From Kiritimatiellia bacterium (GTDB taxonomy: Bacteria; Verrucomicrobiota; Kiritimatiellia; UBA8416; YA12-FULL-48-11): a stretch of 64,000 nt of DNA. Below, one piece after another: positions 32,721-41,955 of this stretch; within the stretch, counting starts at the first letter, position 1; the number at the start of each line of letters is the position of its first letter. Under the pieces are notes generated by a model. The model was not told where the DNA came from, did no database searches, and saw only the letters and a program-made list of their open reading frames with translations. Position numbers and translations under genes: made by a program. The stretch spans positions 273,361 through 337,360 of the forward strand of contig JAQUPZ010000007.1 in NCBI GenBank assembly GCA_028716365.1. The letters are read 5' to 3'.

Positions 32721-33767
32721 ATGAATTTCATTACTATGGTTTGCAAAAAATCAATCTTGTATGTTTTTATCCCCATACTTTTGTTTGGGGCCGGATGTTT
32801 GATGTCGACCTGTAGTCTTGTGGACGAATTAAATTCTCCGGATCCAGCGCAACGGCGTAGTGCTGTGATCGAAGTCGCACGCAAGAAATCGGCGGATAGT
32901 GTTCTGAATTTGACTAAGGCATTGAACGATTCGAATGCTGTGGTACGTCATACGGCGGCACGAGAACTCCGGAAGATGGGTATGCTGGCGATCGGGTCTT
33001 TAACTAAGGCCTTACAGAATTCCGACCCGGAAATCCGTATGACAGCATTCCTTGCATTAAACGATCTGGGGATGTTGAAGATTGAGAATATCGCTTTTGC
33101 CATTAAGGATAATGACAGTGTGGCAATGCGTATGAGTGCCGTGGAGATATTGGCGAGAATGCCCCAATCAAAAGAAACAAGGGATTTACTTGGGATGGCG
33201 TCAAAGGACGAATCAAGGACGGTTAAGGAACTCGCATCAAAAGCGCTTAATTTCTTCCCGTTCTTTCGAGAAGCTGAGTCCATTCGGGACCATGCAGATC
33301 AGATAATCAATGTAATTCAGACAATTCCGCTACCTGCCGATGGCTGGAAACTGAAGTTTGACCCGCAGAGAAATGGACATACACAGAAATGGTTTGTCCC
33401 TAAATTGGATGAAACAGACTGGGCTCCAGTGAGTATCGACAGGTTCTGGGATGATTTCGGATTCAAAAACAACACGGGGATTGGCTGGTATCGCGGCCGG
33501 TTCGTATTGCCTGAGAAGCCGAAGATGAATGCCGTTGAATTGAGTTTTGGAGCAGTCGACGAGACGGCCTGGATATGGATTAACGGTACGTATGCCGGAC
33601 AGCACGATATTGGACCGAATGGAAGGGATGTATCATTCCGGATTGATGTCACATCGTTTTTAAAATGGGGCACGGAAAATCAGATCACTATCCGTGTGCT
33701 TAACACGGCAATGACAGGCGGCATCTGGAAACCCGTAACGCTTGAAGTGATCAGGCTTGGGAACTAA
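32721..33767 (+). CDS. Lipoprotein with HEAT-like repeats and a GH2-type jelly-roll domain
   Basis: 348 residues. A hydrophobic leader ends in FGAGC (Cys 26), a plausible lipobox. Residues ~36-170 are HEAT-like alpha repeats (DPAQRRSAVIEVARK, SNAVVRHTAARELRK, DPEIRMTAFLALNDL). Residues ~205-348 form a galactose-binding jelly roll like the first domain of GH2 enzymes: GIGWYRGRFVLP, WIWINGTYAGQHD, GGIWKPVTLEV. No catalytic domain follows. It may be a surface binding protein that presents glycan to neighbouring enzymes. I do not know a named family with this combination. Confidence 0.65.
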   Translation: MNFITMVCKKSILYVFIPILLFGAGCLMSTCSLVDELNSPDPAQRRSAVIEVARKKSADSVLNLTKALNDSNAVVRHTAARELRKMGMLAIGSLTKALQNSDPEIRMTAFLALNDLGMLKIENIAFAIKDNDSVAMRMSAVEILARMPQSKETRDLLGMASKDESRTVKELASKALNFFPFFREAESIRDHADQIINVIQTIPLPADGWKLKFDPQRNGHTQKWFVPKLDETDWAPVSIDRFWDDFGFKNNTGIGWYRGRFVLPEKPKMNAVELSFGAVDETAWIWINGTYAGQHDIGPNGRDVSFRIDVTSFLKWGTENQITIRVLNTAMTGGIWKPVTLEVIRLGN

Positions 33768-33851
33768 AGATTGAGACAGGGAAGATTTCTCGCTGAATTC
33801 ATTAGCGGTTTTAAATCATACTGGGTAACAGGTTTCAATATGGAGGCGAAT

Positions 33852-36800
33852 ATGTCGATGGATATTTTCTTCTGCGGCAGGAAGTTGTCATGTGTAATTC
33901 TGATATCTTGCATGGTGTTTTCCGGAGGACAAGCACAGGAACAAGAATTACAGCCATGGCAGAAACCATATAGTGGAGTTGAAGCAACTGGTGAATCAGT
34001 ATTGGGATTATGGCAATTCTCGCCGGGTACTGAGACTGTGGATGCTTCGGGGAAAGGACATGACCTGAAACTGCGCGGTACGGGGATCTTCAATAAAGAC
34101 GGTCATTTTGGTTCGTGTCTGGAGACTTTTGCATCTGTCAATGGTGACAAAGCTACGGGTGCAGAGGTGGCGAACAGTACCGGTATGACACCAGCTGGCG
34201 CATTTACCCTCGAGATGTGGATCAAACCGAAGCCGGAATTTGAGGAATATACAAAGGGTGTTTGGTTGCTTGATAAGATGTATGTCAACTACAAGCATAC
34301 ATCTCCAAACATGGAGTATATGCGTGACTATGCTTTACTCCTCAACCAGCCTGTCAAGGGTGAGCGTACGCTTCTTGTGTATCTTGGTTTCAAAGATGAT
34401 ATGGTTTCGTATACTTCGCGACCTGTCCGGTTTGCGCCTGATGTCTGGCATCATATTGCATTTACTTACGATGGGACCGGAGACGGCAGATTCTTCTGTG
34501 ACGGCGAATCGATTGGAGGAGGTAATTATCCCGGCCGCAAGGCGGTTGTTCCTGGTACACGCTCCATTGTGATCGGTGATCGTATCGGCAGTAGTTATGG
34601 CGGGTTTCCGGGATTCATTTCGCAGGTACGTATCTGCAACCGTGCCTTAAAATTCTATTCCGGCATGATTGGTCTTTCTGCTTCCGGCCGGACTTCTTTT
34701 ATTCGTATGGAGAAGAATGGCCGTGCTGAATGGACGGTTGCCAGCAATATGGGTTCACCACTGGTTGGTGCCACACTTGTCGTGGATATTGCCGGCGTTG
34801 GTGTACAACGATTACCCATTCACACGGTTGAGGCGGGTACTGAGCTAAAGCTAAATTCCATCATTGATACACGAGGCCGGCCCGGGCAGTACACGATGAA
34901 TGGCAGGATTGAAGGAGCCGATGGCAAAGTGTTTGCATCCCAGGTTACTGTGCCTCTTACGATTGTACCCCGGCCATTACCGTTCCGGATGCCTGTGGTC
35001 ATGTGGGGTGGACCGGACATCAGGGATGAAAAGGTGTTTCGAGTCGTAAAGCACATAGGATTTACACATAGTCTGAACAGTCCTCATGTGGATCAAGAGC
35101 GGATATGGAATACCGGTGAACCTAATGAAGCAGAATCAGACGCTTCTTACAAGCAGTTGCTTGACTATGCCTTGGCCAATGACTACGGGATTGCCGCAAA
35201 TCCCGGGCCAGCGCGGTGGATTGGTCAGACAAAAAAGGAGTTTTTGCGAGTGGATCGCAGTGGCAAGCCATACACTGATAAACATGTTGAAGTAAATCCC
35301 TGTGGTCTCTATCCAGGTGCGATTGATTTCTGTTACAACGTTGGCGCTTCGATTGCACGGAATTATGGTGCATATCCCGGTCTGCAGGCCGCGTTAATTC
35401 ATTCGGAAGTTCGTGACAGTAGCCAGCTTTGTTTTCACGAATGTGACCGGGCGGCTTTTCGAGCATATGCCGGATTTGATATCCCTGATCAGGTTAACAG
35501 CAAGCATGGTGTGAACTACAAGGGGATCAGTGATTTCCCGGCGGATCATATTATTCCGGACAATTATCCGTTACTTACTTATTACCGCTGGTTCTGGAAG
35601 CAGGGTGATGGGTGGAACCAGATTCATTCAGCAGTGCACCGAGGTCTGAAGTCCACGGGGAGAACAGACATATGGACCTGGTTTGATCCGGCTGTGCGGG
35701 TTCCGAGCGTGTATGGCAGTGGTGGTGAGGTCGACATGGTATCACAATGGACTTATTCATACCCGGACCCAATCAGGATCGGCCTTGCTACGGATGAATT
35801 ATTTACCATGGCGGGCGGATCGAAGACACCACAGAAGGTGATGAAGATGACACAGATCATCTGGTACCGGACACAAACCGCGCCCAAACCCAAACCCGGC
35901 GAAGAAGGGAAAGCCCCCAAGTCGTCCTGGCAGGATACCGTTCCAGAAGCCGACTTCCTGACGATTGCTCCAGATCATTTGCGCGTAGCATTCTGGTCCA
36001 TGATATCCCGACCCGTCAGGGGGATCATGTATCACGGCTGGCAGTCACTGGTGGATACCGGCGCAAAAAAGGGATATTGCTTCACGCATCCTGAAACGCA
36101 GGAAGTTCTGGCACAACTCACGCGTGATGTTGTGAAGCCGCTGGGACCAACACTGCTTCAAGTGCCGGATCGTAAAAGTGATATAGGCTATCTTGAAAGT
36201 TTTGCATCTCAGATGTTTGCCGGTAAAGGTTCTTGGGGTTGGAGCGGTGACGACATGTATCTCGTTATGCAGTATGCCCAGCTTCAGCCGCGGATTCTCT
36301 ACGAAGAGACTGTTGTTGAGCGGGGATTGGACGGACTCAAAGTCCTCGTCATGCCCGATTGTGATGTACTGCCCAGGAGTGTGGCGGAAAAGGTGAAGAA
36401 GTTCCAGCAGAGCGGTGGTCTTGTTATTGCGGATGAATTTTTAACTCCAGCTATCGTTCCCGATATCCGTCTGGCCAAGTATAAACGTGTCGGTAAGGCA
36501 GATGTAGATAAAGCGGCTATTCAGGCTAAAGCTGCTGAGCTTCGAAAAGAACTTGACCCATTCTATCGACGCGCCTCGGATTCCTCGAACATCGATGTTA
36601 TTACACGTGTCCGCCGTTATGATACGACGGATTACCTGTTTGCTGTTAATGACTTGCGCCAGTATGGAAATTATGTCGGGCAGTGGAGGTTGGTGATGGA
36701 GAAGGGTTTGTCGACCAGCTCATTGCTGTTGTTGGATCGCCCGGGTGGATATATATATGATCTGACTATAGGGAAAAACGTTCCGGCGGTTGTAAAAGAC

Positions 36801-37169
36801 GGAAAATTGCAGATTGAACGTCACTTTGGACCAGGTGACGGTACGGTATTCATGATAACTGAGCGTGCAATTTCGGAAATCAAGTTGAAGATACCACGTA
36901 AAGTAAAACTCGGGAAATCGGCCGGTATCAGGATTACAGTGGTGGATAAGGATAATAAACCTATCGATGCAGTTATACCGGTACAGTTGGATGTATGTGA
37001 TGCTGGAGGCAAGCCGGCTGAGTTCAGTGGTTTTTATGGCGCCAAAGACGGTCGTGTCGATGTGACGCTTGATTTGGCTGCTAACGATTCTCCGGGTGAA
37101 TGGCGTATCAAGGTCAGGGAGCTTGCTTCGGGAAAGACAGCCGAACAAACTTTAAATGTAATGAAATAG
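33852..37169 (+). CDS. Secreted LamG plus glycosidase-like protein (GH42-like architecture)
   Basis: About 1105 residues from the ATG at 33852, five bases after GGAGG; ATG 33840 is an alternative. A signal peptide ends near GGQAQ. Residues ~40-240 form a LamG/concanavalin-type domain (FTLEMWIKPKPEF, WHHIAFTYDGTG). A beta linker is followed by a TIM-barrel-like region (~390-720). A flavodoxin-like or trimerisation-type segment comes next (VLVMPDCDVLPRSVAEKV, GGLVIADEF), as in GH42 beta-galactosidases. An Ig-like C-terminus ends the protein. The catalytic residues are not certain. It follows the HEAT lipoprotein and precedes a regulator. Confidence 0.68.
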   Translation: MSMDIFFCGRKLSCVILISCMVFSGGQAQEQELQPWQKPYSGVEATGESVLGLWQFSPGTETVDASGKGHDLKLRGTGIFNKDGHFGSCLETFASVNGDKATGAEVANSTGMTPAGAFTLEMWIKPKPEFEEYTKGVWLLDKMYVNYKHTSPNMEYMRDYALLLNQPVKGERTLLVYLGFKDDMVSYTSRPVRFAPDVWHHIAFTYDGTGDGRFFCDGESIGGGNYPGRKAVVPGTRSIVIGDRIGSSYGGFPGFISQVRICNRALKFYSGMIGLSASGRTSFIRMEKNGRAEWTVASNMGSPLVGATLVVDIAGVGVQRLPIHTVEAGTELKLNSIIDTRGRPGQYTMNGRIEGADGKVFASQVTVPLTIVPRPLPFRMPVVMWGGPDIRDEKVFRVVKHIGFTHSLNSPHVDQERIWNTGEPNEAESDASYKQLLDYALANDYGIAANPGPARWIGQTKKEFLRVDRSGKPYTDKHVEVNPCGLYPGAIDFCYNVGASIARNYGAYPGLQAALIHSEVRDSSQLCFHECDRAAFRAYAGFDIPDQVNSKHGVNYKGISDFPADHIIPDNYPLLTYYRWFWKQGDGWNQIHSAVHRGLKSTGRTDIWTWFDPAVRVPSVYGSGGEVDMVSQWTYSYPDPIRIGLATDELFTMAGGSKTPQKVMKMTQIIWYRTQTAPKPKPGEEGKAPKSSWQDTVPEADFLTIAPDHLRVAFWSMISRPVRGIMYHGWQSLVDTGAKKGYCFTHPETQEVLAQLTRDVVKPLGPTLLQVPDRKSDIGYLESFASQMFAGKGSWGWSGDDMYLVMQYAQLQPRILYEETVVERGLDGLKVLVMPDCDVLPRSVAEKVKKFQQSGGLVIADEFLTPAIVPDIRLAKYKRVGKADVDKAAIQAKAAELRKELDPFYRRASDSSNIDVITRVRRYDTTDYLFAVNDLRQYGNYVGQWRLVMEKGLSTSSLLLLDRPGGYIYDLTIGKNVPAVVKDGKLQIERHFGPGDGTVFMITERAISEIKLKIPRKVKLGKSAGIRITVVDKDNKPIDAVIPVQLDVCDAGGKPAEFSGFYGAKDGRVDVTLDLAANDSPGEWRIKVRELASGKTAEQTLNVMK

Positions 37170-37196
37170 GCTGTTTGCGATTACAGGAATTGATTT

Positions 37197-37949
37197 ATGA
37201 ATCCTGATCGAATGCAAAAGCAATTTTTCCGGAGGCTGGGTGATGCCGGGATGGTTTGTAGATTATTTGAGACTCTTCCGGATGTTTATTTTTTTGTCAA
37301 AAACAGCAAAGGACAGATAGTTGCTGCAAATGCAAACTTTGCGAAAAGAATGGGTGGTAAAGAGGAACGAGATATCATAGGGAAAACAGGTTTTGACCTT
37401 TGCCCGGAGGAACTTGCCAGGAAGTATGAAGCGGATGACCAGCAGGTCATGCAGACGGGCAAGGCTTTGATAAACCGTATAGAGTTGAACCAGGACAGCG
37501 ATGGTTCTGTTGACTGGCTGGTTACGAATAAGATTCCTTTATACGGTAAGAACGGCAAGACTATTGGGATTGCCGGAGTGGCAAGGAATGTAAAAGAAGC
37601 TGATATTTTTTTTCAGCCTTATGACCGGTTGGCAAAGGTGATTCAACTAATTTCAAAAGAGTTCAACAGGAATATCAATGTTGCTGAACTGGCGGCTATG
37701 GTGCATATGTCGCTGAGTCAGTTTGAGCGGAAATTCCGAAAAGTATTCAGAATGTCACCTCGTCAATACATCATGAATACCAGAATAAATAATGCTTGCG
37801 TTAAAATGGGTGACAGTAGCAAGAGTCTCACTGAAATTGCCTTGGAGGTGGGTTTCTACGATCATAGTGCATTTACCAAGCAGTTTGTCGGATATATGGG
37901 CATGACACCCAAGGCTTACAGAAAGAAATTCATGCCGTCTTCGGAATGA
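37197..37949 (+). CDS. PAS-AraC hybrid transcriptional regulator
   Basis: 250 residues. The N-terminal ~120 residues form a PAS sensor (LPDVYFFVKNSKGQIVAANANF ... GIAGVARNV). The C-terminal ~100 residues carry two AraC helix-turn-helix motifs (NINVAELAAMVHMSLSQFERKFRKVF; LTEIALEVGFYDHSAFTKQF, interrupted here only by spacing). It has no cupin, so it senses through the PAS pocket. It begins 27 bases after the LamG gene, so it is probably cotranscribed, and it is convergent with the next gene. It likely regulates this catabolic block. Confidence 0.85.
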   Translation: MNPDRMQKQFFRRLGDAGMVCRLFETLPDVYFFVKNSKGQIVAANANFAKRMGGKEERDIIGKTGFDLCPEELARKYEADDQQVMQTGKALINRIELNQDSDGSVDWLVTNKIPLYGKNGKTIGIAGVARNVKEADIFFQPYDRLAKVIQLISKEFNRNINVAELAAMVHMSLSQFERKFRKVFRMSPRQYIMNTRINNACVKMGDSSKSLTEIALEVGFYDHSAFTKQFVGYMGMTPKAYRKKFMPSSE

Positions 37950-37958
37950 GAATTTTGT

Positions 37959-39041
37959 TCATCGTTGATTTCCATGATTCGCCACTTCCTGGAAGAGTTT
38001 CAGGGTCTTATCGACGGTTGTTCTTATATTGAAAACTGTGGTGATTCTATTTCGCGCATTTTCTCCCATATCATGTAGTTTATCAGGATGATCTGCCAAA
38101 TAAGATATTGCTTTGGCTAGAGCCTGCGGGTCGCCGGGCGGAATAACCAAGCCGCTTTCATTATTTATTACCAACTCCGGCATACCTCCAACGTCAGTTA
38201 CGATCGCTGGTACTCCCTGGGCCATTGCTTCAATTACGGATCTTGGCAGACCCTCCCGGGCGACTGACGGCATGATAAAGACATTACAGGTTCCTGCGAT
38301 TGCGGCTGCATCGTTGCGAATACCGGTGAAGTGAATCCGTTTGGAAATTGCCGGAGATGAGGCCAGCTGTGTTATCCTTGGATCTTTGACCTCTCCCACA
38401 AGAAGAAAATGGAAATCACGATTCGCAGGCAGGTGTTGAACTGATTTTAAAAGGACATCAACACCTTTAACCGGACGCATGCTACCGGTAAAGCAGATGG
38501 TAAAGGCATTCTGTGGAATCCCGAAATTCGAGAGAGCGGGCGGCTTCATGACTGAATACCATGCTGGGTCATGTCCCTTGTAAATAGTTATAAGCCGTGA
38601 TGACGGGATATTCAGCGAGAGTAAATATTTTCGGACGGCTTCTGAGACACAGACTATTCTATTTATCCGTGGATTAAGATAAGTCAACCAGGATGCCGGA
38701 TCCCATCGGCTCAAGTGACCCATAGTACCACGGTAGGAGACGTGTTTGACTTCAATTCCGATGGAGGCAATGAGCGACACGGACAGGCAACTGTTTAGTG
38801 TTGTGTAAATAACATCGTATTTGGTCTGCTTAAGCTTGCGTCGCAAGTTTCGGATAGCATTGATATCGAGGCGGTTTCGGATGGACATTTCCGTCACAGT
38901 AATACCGCCATCTTTCAGGATTTGCCTTTCGGCGGCTGACGGATCGCATATGACTTCCAGATTGATACCCGATTTCAGCAGGCCGAGATACATAGAAACC
39001 TCGGATCGATCATTAAAAGGGTTAAAGACCAGAACTCGCAC
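37959..39041 (-). CDS. GT4-family glycosyltransferase
   Basis: 360 residues. Two Rossmann domains of the GT-B fold. The C-terminal half shows ITIYKGHDPAWY, ICFTGSMRPVKGVDVLLKSV, and the retaining-enzyme signature region EGLPRSVIEAMAQGVPAIVTDVG with the E-x7-E pair, followed by GLVIPPGDPQALAKAI. It likely transfers a sugar to a lipid-linked or LPS glycan at the cytoplasmic face. It is the second gene of a minus-strand pair with the ArnT-like transferase, 137 bases apart. Confidence 0.88.
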   Translation of the reverse strand: MRVLVFNPFNDRSEVSMYLGLLKSGINLEVICDPSAAERQILKDGGITVTEMSIRNRLDINAIRNLRRKLKQTKYDVIYTTLNSCLSVSLIASIGIEVKHVSYRGTMGHLSRWDPASWLTYLNPRINRIVCVSEAVRKYLLSLNIPSSRLITIYKGHDPAWYSVMKPPALSNFGIPQNAFTICFTGSMRPVKGVDVLLKSVQHLPANRDFHFLLVGEVKDPRITQLASSPAISKRIHFTGIRNDAAAIAGTCNVFIMPSVAREGLPRSVIEAMAQGVPAIVTDVGGMPELVINNESGLVIPPGDPQALAKAISYLADHPDKLHDMGENARNRITTVFNIRTTVDKTLKLFQEVANHGNQR

Positions 39042-39178
39042 GTTTTAACTCCCTTCCTGGTGATGTAAAAACTTCTTGAAATCTACTTCAGGCTGGGCTG
39101 GATGAAAAGATGTATTTAACCTTTGTAGCGGCAAGGGAAGGTGTTTCATAAGATGTACGGACGGAAAGGGATCTGTTA

Positions 39179-40999
39179 TTAAGGCATCTTCTGCGGGATT
39201 GGAGCAGGGGAGTGCGTTTTTGGATGTAACGTAACTTCTGAGGTTGGCAGGGCATATACGATCAGACGGAAGTAATCGCATTTATAACCCTTATGGTCTG
39301 ATTTCAGTACTAGAAATTTGTTTTTTGGAAATGATTCCAGCCATTTCGTCAGCTCCTTTGTTTTGACAATTACTCCTGCTGGTGTTGATTCAGAAAAAAG
39401 AAAATCCTGTAATGTTTTCGTGGAACTGATGATTGGAATTCTTGACTTAAGATAAAATGTAAATGCCCCAATATGCTGTTCCTCCTGGTTTGCCAAGGCG
39501 ATTCTTATACCCAGTTCTTTTTCGAAACGAACGAGACGGACGAATGGTTTATAGGTTCTCTGGTAATCGTAAGCCGGAATGATAATTTCAGCGTTCAGGA
39601 CCATCAGGACGGTTACGATTGCCGGAACCATCAGCCAGGCTTGGGCATAAGCGCCTAAGATATATCTGCGCCACAATTCCCTGGCTGACATGGTAAGCAA
39701 GGTCAGCGCCGCGATTGCCATTATTAATCCAGCGTAAGTTGATTGAGTTCCTGTGATACGAATGATGTCTATGCCGTCAAAATACCGGTCAAATACCGAC
39801 TGCGGCATCGCAAGGAGCAGGATATATGCGAGCGGAATAAGCAGGTTAAGGAGAGTGACCAATATGGTTGTTATGCCTATTGCCCAGTTACTAATTCTGG
39901 AATTCTTGTCTGCAATCGCATCTTCGCTCCAAATTGCAGTCATGAGAAACAGAATCGGGAACATGGGCAGAGCATAACATGAAGCCTTGGCGCTGGAAAC
40001 ATGCAGAATGATCAACATGCTTATCAAGATGATGCGGATAAAGATGTGTAAAGGACTGTTTAATCCACGTTCCCTGCGGAACCAGTACAAGAGTGCAGGG
40101 GGCAGTAGAAGTGTCCAAGGCAGGAGGGTAATGGGTAGTGACTTCAGGTAATAGTATACAGGTTCTTTGTGAACAAAGTAGGGGTCTTTAGGCAGGTCTT
40201 GACCAGTGAAGGTGAAAAATCGTCCGAACTGATTTGCCCAGAAAACTGTTTTCAGGAAATCTGTGCCCCCGACCTTCCATAACGCCCAGATCCATGGAGC
40301 GAGAATTATCAGAAAGAACGGGACGAAAGCGAATCCCAAACCCAGGAACAATTTCCATTTCTTATTATAAAGCAGAAAAATGGTGATTGAGACCCAGATT
40401 AAACCCGGACCAAGCAGGCCTTTGGCGTAGAAGGACAGCGCGGAAACAATCAGGAAAGCAATATACTTTAAAAATCTGGCTCTTTGTGCCGTGTATGCCT
40501 CCCAGAAAAGATATAATGAAAAAAGTGTCATGAATGTGAGGGCCGTATCGGTGAGTACAACCTTGGAATACTCAAGGTAAAGAATAGATGTTCCACACAT
40601 AAAAGCGCCAGCCATCCCCGCTTTTTCCCTGCCGAGTTTGCGCCCCCACAGATAAGCGATGAGAACCGCCCCGAACCCGAATATGGCCGCAGGCAGTCTT
40701 ACAAGTCCCTCGTTGACCCTGCCGAAGATGTGGCAGAATGCCAAGGCTGTCCAGTGAAGGAGTGGGGGTTTTTCCAGGTAACTCTGGCCGTTAAGTAAGG
40801 GCGTGACCAATGTGCCACTTCTATACATATCTGCGATCATCGCACCTTCTCTGGTATCGTTTGACGACCAGAGTGAATGGTCAAATAGTCCGAATCCAAA
40901 CAGGATAAATAATAGTACAAACAGACCGAAACGTTCCAATGACGATTGTCTGGGTTCTGAACTTTCCATAATTTGTTTGATTTCCTGCTCTACGTTCAT
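39179..40999 (-). CDS. ArnT/PMT-like polytopic glycosyltransferase
   Basis: 606 residues, integral inner membrane, with about a dozen hydrophobic segments and a short soluble tail. The first periplasmic loop carries NDTREGAMIADMYRSG and YLEKPPLLHW, typical of GT83/PMT-2 enzymes that use polyprenyl-phosphate sugars (ArnT adds aminoarabinose to lipid A). It lies at the head of the minus-strand pair. Whether the acceptor is lipid A, another glycan or a protein cannot be read. Its 5' region holds phased TTGAT repeats. Confidence 0.82.
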   Translation of the reverse strand: MNVEQEIKQIMESSEPRQSSLERFGLFVLLFILFGFGLFDHSLWSSNDTREGAMIADMYRSGTLVTPLLNGQSYLEKPPLLHWTALAFCHIFGRVNEGLVRLPAAIFGFGAVLIAYLWGRKLGREKAGMAGAFMCGTSILYLEYSKVVLTDTALTFMTLFSLYLFWEAYTAQRARFLKYIAFLIVSALSFYAKGLLGPGLIWVSITIFLLYNKKWKLFLGLGFAFVPFFLIILAPWIWALWKVGGTDFLKTVFWANQFGRFFTFTGQDLPKDPYFVHKEPVYYYLKSLPITLLPWTLLLPPALLYWFRRERGLNSPLHIFIRIILISMLIILHVSSAKASCYALPMFPILFLMTAIWSEDAIADKNSRISNWAIGITTILVTLLNLLIPLAYILLLAMPQSVFDRYFDGIDIIRITGTQSTYAGLIMAIAALTLLTMSARELWRRYILGAYAQAWLMVPAIVTVLMVLNAEIIIPAYDYQRTYKPFVRLVRFEKELGIRIALANQEEQHIGAFTFYLKSRIPIISSTKTLQDFLFSESTPAGVIVKTKELTKWLESFPKNKFLVLKSDHKGYKCDYFRLIVYALPTSEVTLHPKTHSPAPIPQKMP

Positions 41000-41032
41000 A
41001 ATTGCCCAATTATAGAGACGATGGTTGTGATG

Positions 41033-41080
41033 ATCAAACCAGATTTTCGTTTGATTTCCGCTTGATTTGCGGTTTGATGG
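41033..41080. promoter_or_regulatory. Helix-phased TTGAT repeats and inverted copy in a divergent gap
   Basis: Three tandem units of 11 bases (41048-41058, 41059-41069, 41070-41080) share CG-(N)-TTGAT, with TTGAT at 41051, 41062 and 41074. An inverted copy ATCAAACC at 41033-41040 matches GGTTTGAT at 41071-41078 perfectly. The array sits between the divergent ArnT-like gene and the GT2 gene and has the spacing expected for protein binding on one DNA face. Confidence 0.45.
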
Positions 41081-41118
41081 AAGTCTTAATGAACAGATTA
41101 GGAGAGGGAACAGTATTT

Positions 41119-41955
41119 ATGACTGGCACAAACAAAATAATAAGCGCATCAGTTCTGGTGCCAACATATAATCATCCTGATTTTGTACGTCGTACTCTCA
41201 TAGGACTTTCATTACAGACAAGGACTGATTTTGAGGTGATAATCTGTGATGATGGATCTGGTCCTGAAATCAGCAAAATCATTGATGATTGTCCTGTTGT
41301 GCTGCAAGGCAGGATATCCCATTGCTGGCAGGAGGATAAAGGCTTCAGAAAATGCCGGATACTGAACGAAGGAGTGCTGAGAAGCGCATCTGACTATCTG
41401 ATATTTCTTGATGCTGACTGTATCCCTCATAGTCATTTTATTGAAGGTCATTTGTGCGCGAGAATGACGGGATTTTATCTGGTGGGACGCAGGGTCCAGC
41501 TTGGTGAAAAGGTCACGGGCAGACTTTCTGATGACAATATTATTTCTGGAAGACTTGAATGGATATGGTTGAACCATATTGGAGCGGTAATTCGTGGTGA
41601 GATACGTCATGTGGAGGCTGGTGTATATTTGCCATGGCTGGATGGCCTTGGCTTGGGAAGGTGCCCTAAGATAAAAGGATGTAATTTCTCCTCTTGGAAG
41701 GCCGATATCGAAAAAATAAACGGATTTAATGAAGATTTTATTACAGCTGGAGGTGGTGAAGACGATGATATTGAGCGCCGGTTGATTCTTTCTGGTATTT
41801 GCGGTAAGAGTGTCAAAAATACCGCTATCTGTTATCATCAGTATCATTCATTGGTAACTCGCCAATGCCAAAGCAGTGAACTGTGCAGACGGTTGACAGA
41901 ACAGAAAAACATTGTCTGTGAACATGGCTTGAAACAACACGCTACGGATAAATGA
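41119..41955 (+). CDS. GT2-family glycosyltransferase
   Basis: 278 residues from the ATG at 41119 (GGAGAGG 11 bases upstream); earlier in-frame starts would add residues that do not match the family. The GT-A fold shows ASVLVPTYNHPDFVRRTL, FEVIICDDGS, and the metal-binding FLDADCIPH. The C-terminal part (GCNFSSWKADIEKINGFNEDF, then EDDDIERRL) is galactosyltransferase-like. It likely builds a surface polysaccharide. The stop overlaps the start of the GT4 remnant (ATGA at 41952-41955). Confidence 0.85.
   Translation: MTGTNKIISASVLVPTYNHPDFVRRTLIGLSLQTRTDFEVIICDDGSGPEISKIIDDCPVVLQGRISHCWQEDKGFRKCRILNEGVLRSASDYLIFLDADCIPHSHFIEGHLCARMTGFYLVGRRVQLGEKVTGRLSDDNIISGRLEWIWLNHIGAVIRGEIRHVEAGVYLPWLDGLGLGRCPKIKGCNFSSWKADIEKINGFNEDFITAGGGEDDDIERRLILSGICGKSVKNTAICYHQYHSLVTRQCQSSELCRRLTEQKNIVCEHGLKQHATDK

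Noticed and set aside
39045..39281. 78-residue open frame between the GT4 and ArnT-like genes on the minus strand
   Set aside because: It overlaps the end of the ArnT-like gene in another frame and has no ribosome site or known domain.
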